Source: Microlunatus parietis (GTDB taxonomy: Bacteria; Actinomycetota; Actinomycetes; Propionibacteriales; Propionibacteriaceae). From it: 64,000 bases of DNA. The notes under the pieces are model-generated. The model saw nothing but the letters and a program-made list of their open reading frames with translations, did not search any database and was not told the DNA's origin. How positions within the stretch are numbered: the first letter of the stretch is position 1; every line of letters begins with the position of its first letter. The position numbers and the translations under genes are program-made. The stretch spans positions 7,006,001 through 7,070,000 of the forward strand of contig NZ_JACCBU010000001.1 in the NCBI RefSeq assembly GCF_013407955.1, read 5' to 3'. Of this stretch, positions 63,268 through 64,000 are shown piece by piece.

Positions 63268-64000
63268 GTGAGTGGTTCTGCCGCAGTCCCCGACCTGAGT
63301 CCGTACGACGCCGTCCTGCTGGTGTCGTTCGGCGGGCCGGAAGCCGCCGCCGACGTCGTACCGTTCCTGCGGAACGTGACCCGTGGCCGGGGCATTCCCG
63401 ATGAACGGCTGGCCGAGGTCGGCGAGCACTACTCCCTGTTCGGCGGTCGCAGCCCGATCAATGATCAGTGCCGGGCCTTGCTCGCCGCGCTGTCGGCCGA
63501 GTTCGACCGGCGCGGGATCAGCCTGCCCCTCGCCTGGGGCAACCGCAACTGGGATCCGTACCTCACCGATGCGGTCGCCGAGCTCGAGGCGGCCGGCCAC
63601 CGGCGCGTGCTGGCGGTGATCACCAGCGCCTACCCGTCCTATTCGTCCTGCCGGCAGTACCGGGAGAACCTGTACGACGCCGCCGGCACCAAGATCACGA
63701 TCGATCGGCTGCGTCATTACGCCAACCATCCGGGCTTCGTCGAGGCCTCGGTGGATGCCGTGATCGAGGCCTTGGGCCGACTCGACGAGACCGCGGACCC
63801 ACAGTTGATCTTCGTCACCCACTCGATCCCGACCGCGATGGCCGAGGCCAGCGGCGACGGCGGGTACGAGGAGTGGCACCGCACCGTGCTGGCCGAGGTG
63901 ACCCGGCGGGTGGAGCAGCGGACCGGCCGCTCGTTCACCGCCGAGCTGACGTACTGCTCCCGGTCCGGGCCGCCGAGCCAGCCGTGGCTGGAGCCCGACA
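63268..64000 (+). CDS. hemH: Ferrochelatase (3' end outside window)
   Basis: The first 244 residues of ferrochelatase, which inserts Fe2+ into a porphyrin (coproporphyrin in actinobacteria, where the gene is also called cpfC). Recognised by YDAVLLVSFGGPEAAADVVP at the start, GEHYSLFGGRSPINDQCR, and the metal-binding VITSAYPSYSSCRQYREN (about residue 115) and FVTHSIP (about residue 185), then YCSRSGPPSQPWLEPD at the window edge. GTG 63268 is the first start after the divergent MFS gene. Confidence 0.93.
   Translation, partial: MSGSAAVPDLSPYDAVLLVSFGGPEAAADVVPFLRNVTRGRGIPDERLAEVGEHYSLFGGRSPINDQCRALLAALSAEFDRRGISLPLAWGNRNWDPYLTDAVAELEAAGHRRVLAVITSAYPSYSSCRQYRENLYDAAGTKITIDRLRHYANHPGFVEASVDAVIEALGRLDETADPQLIFVTHSIPTAMAEASGDGGYEEWHRTVLAEVTRRVEQRTGRSFTAELTYCSRSGPPSQPWLEPD

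Overview
The window is 64 kb of very GC-rich DNA (about 70% G+C) from an actinobacterium, most likely of the Propionibacteriales (a Microlunatus/Nocardioides/Kribbella-like organism). This rests on codon usage, frequent GTG starts, and actinobacteria-restricted genes: SepH, a DUF5998 protein, a GNAT-first protein acetyltransferase, an actinobacterial PTH2-like hydrolase and a fused RmlC-RmlD. No rRNA, tRNA or CRISPR array was seen. Genes at both edges are cut by the window: a molybdopterin oxidoreductase on the left and a ferrochelatase on the right.

Layout. 1-5.4 kb: the end of an FdhF/YdeP-like oxidoreductase, a three-gene sugar ABC importer (binding lipoprotein plus two permeases, no ATPase) and a broken TetR gene abutting a duplicated 45-bp repeat. 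5.4-17 kb: mostly housekeeping genes (LicD-like/methyltransferase fusion, PTH2-type hydrolase, Pat-like acetyltransferase, DUF5998, phosphodiesterase, winged-helix regulator, DinB protein, esterase, aminotransferase, thymidine kinase). 17.0-17.3 kb: a 165-bp MITE-like element and a pair of dispersed palindromic repeats. 17.3-26.4 kb: an overlapping minus-strand operon of three glycosyltransferases, an ABC exporter and two APH-fold kinases, divergent from UDP-glucose dehydrogenase. 26.4-33 kb: a small membrane protein, SepH, a GH78 rhamnosidase-like enzyme, a GntR regulator with a TauE/SafE exporter, then a scrambled patch with a truncated trypsin-like protease and a decayed second copy of the exporter gene.

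33-44 kb: a lipoprotein, a MoxR-type AAA ATPase / VWA protein / unknown protein trio, and two overlapping ABC exporter genes followed by a Tat-secreted surface-type protein. 44-54 kb: the dTDP-L-rhamnose pathway (rmlA, rmlB, fused rmlCD), a GT61 glycosyltransferase, and two tandem Stealth sugar-phosphotransferases. 54-62 kb: a carbohydrate catabolic locus (Tat-exported toroid-type protein, second ABC importer, LacI regulator, FAD oxidoreductase). 62-64 kb: an MFS transporter and the ferrochelatase start.

How it fits together. The rml genes, GT61, Stealth proteins, LicD-like protein, Ugd and the glycosyltransferase operon point to a large investment in rhamnose-, uronate- and phospho-sugar-containing surface polymers. 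The GH78 enzyme and the two sugar importers indicate glycan scavenging. Core genes that I recall lying close together in other actinobacteria (thymidine kinase, DUF5998, phosphodiesterase, SepH, ferrochelatase) are here separated by these accessory blocks. The least explained parts are the three-gene AAA/VWA module, the glycosyltransferase/kinase/exporter operon, and a strong excess of the hexamer TGATCA.
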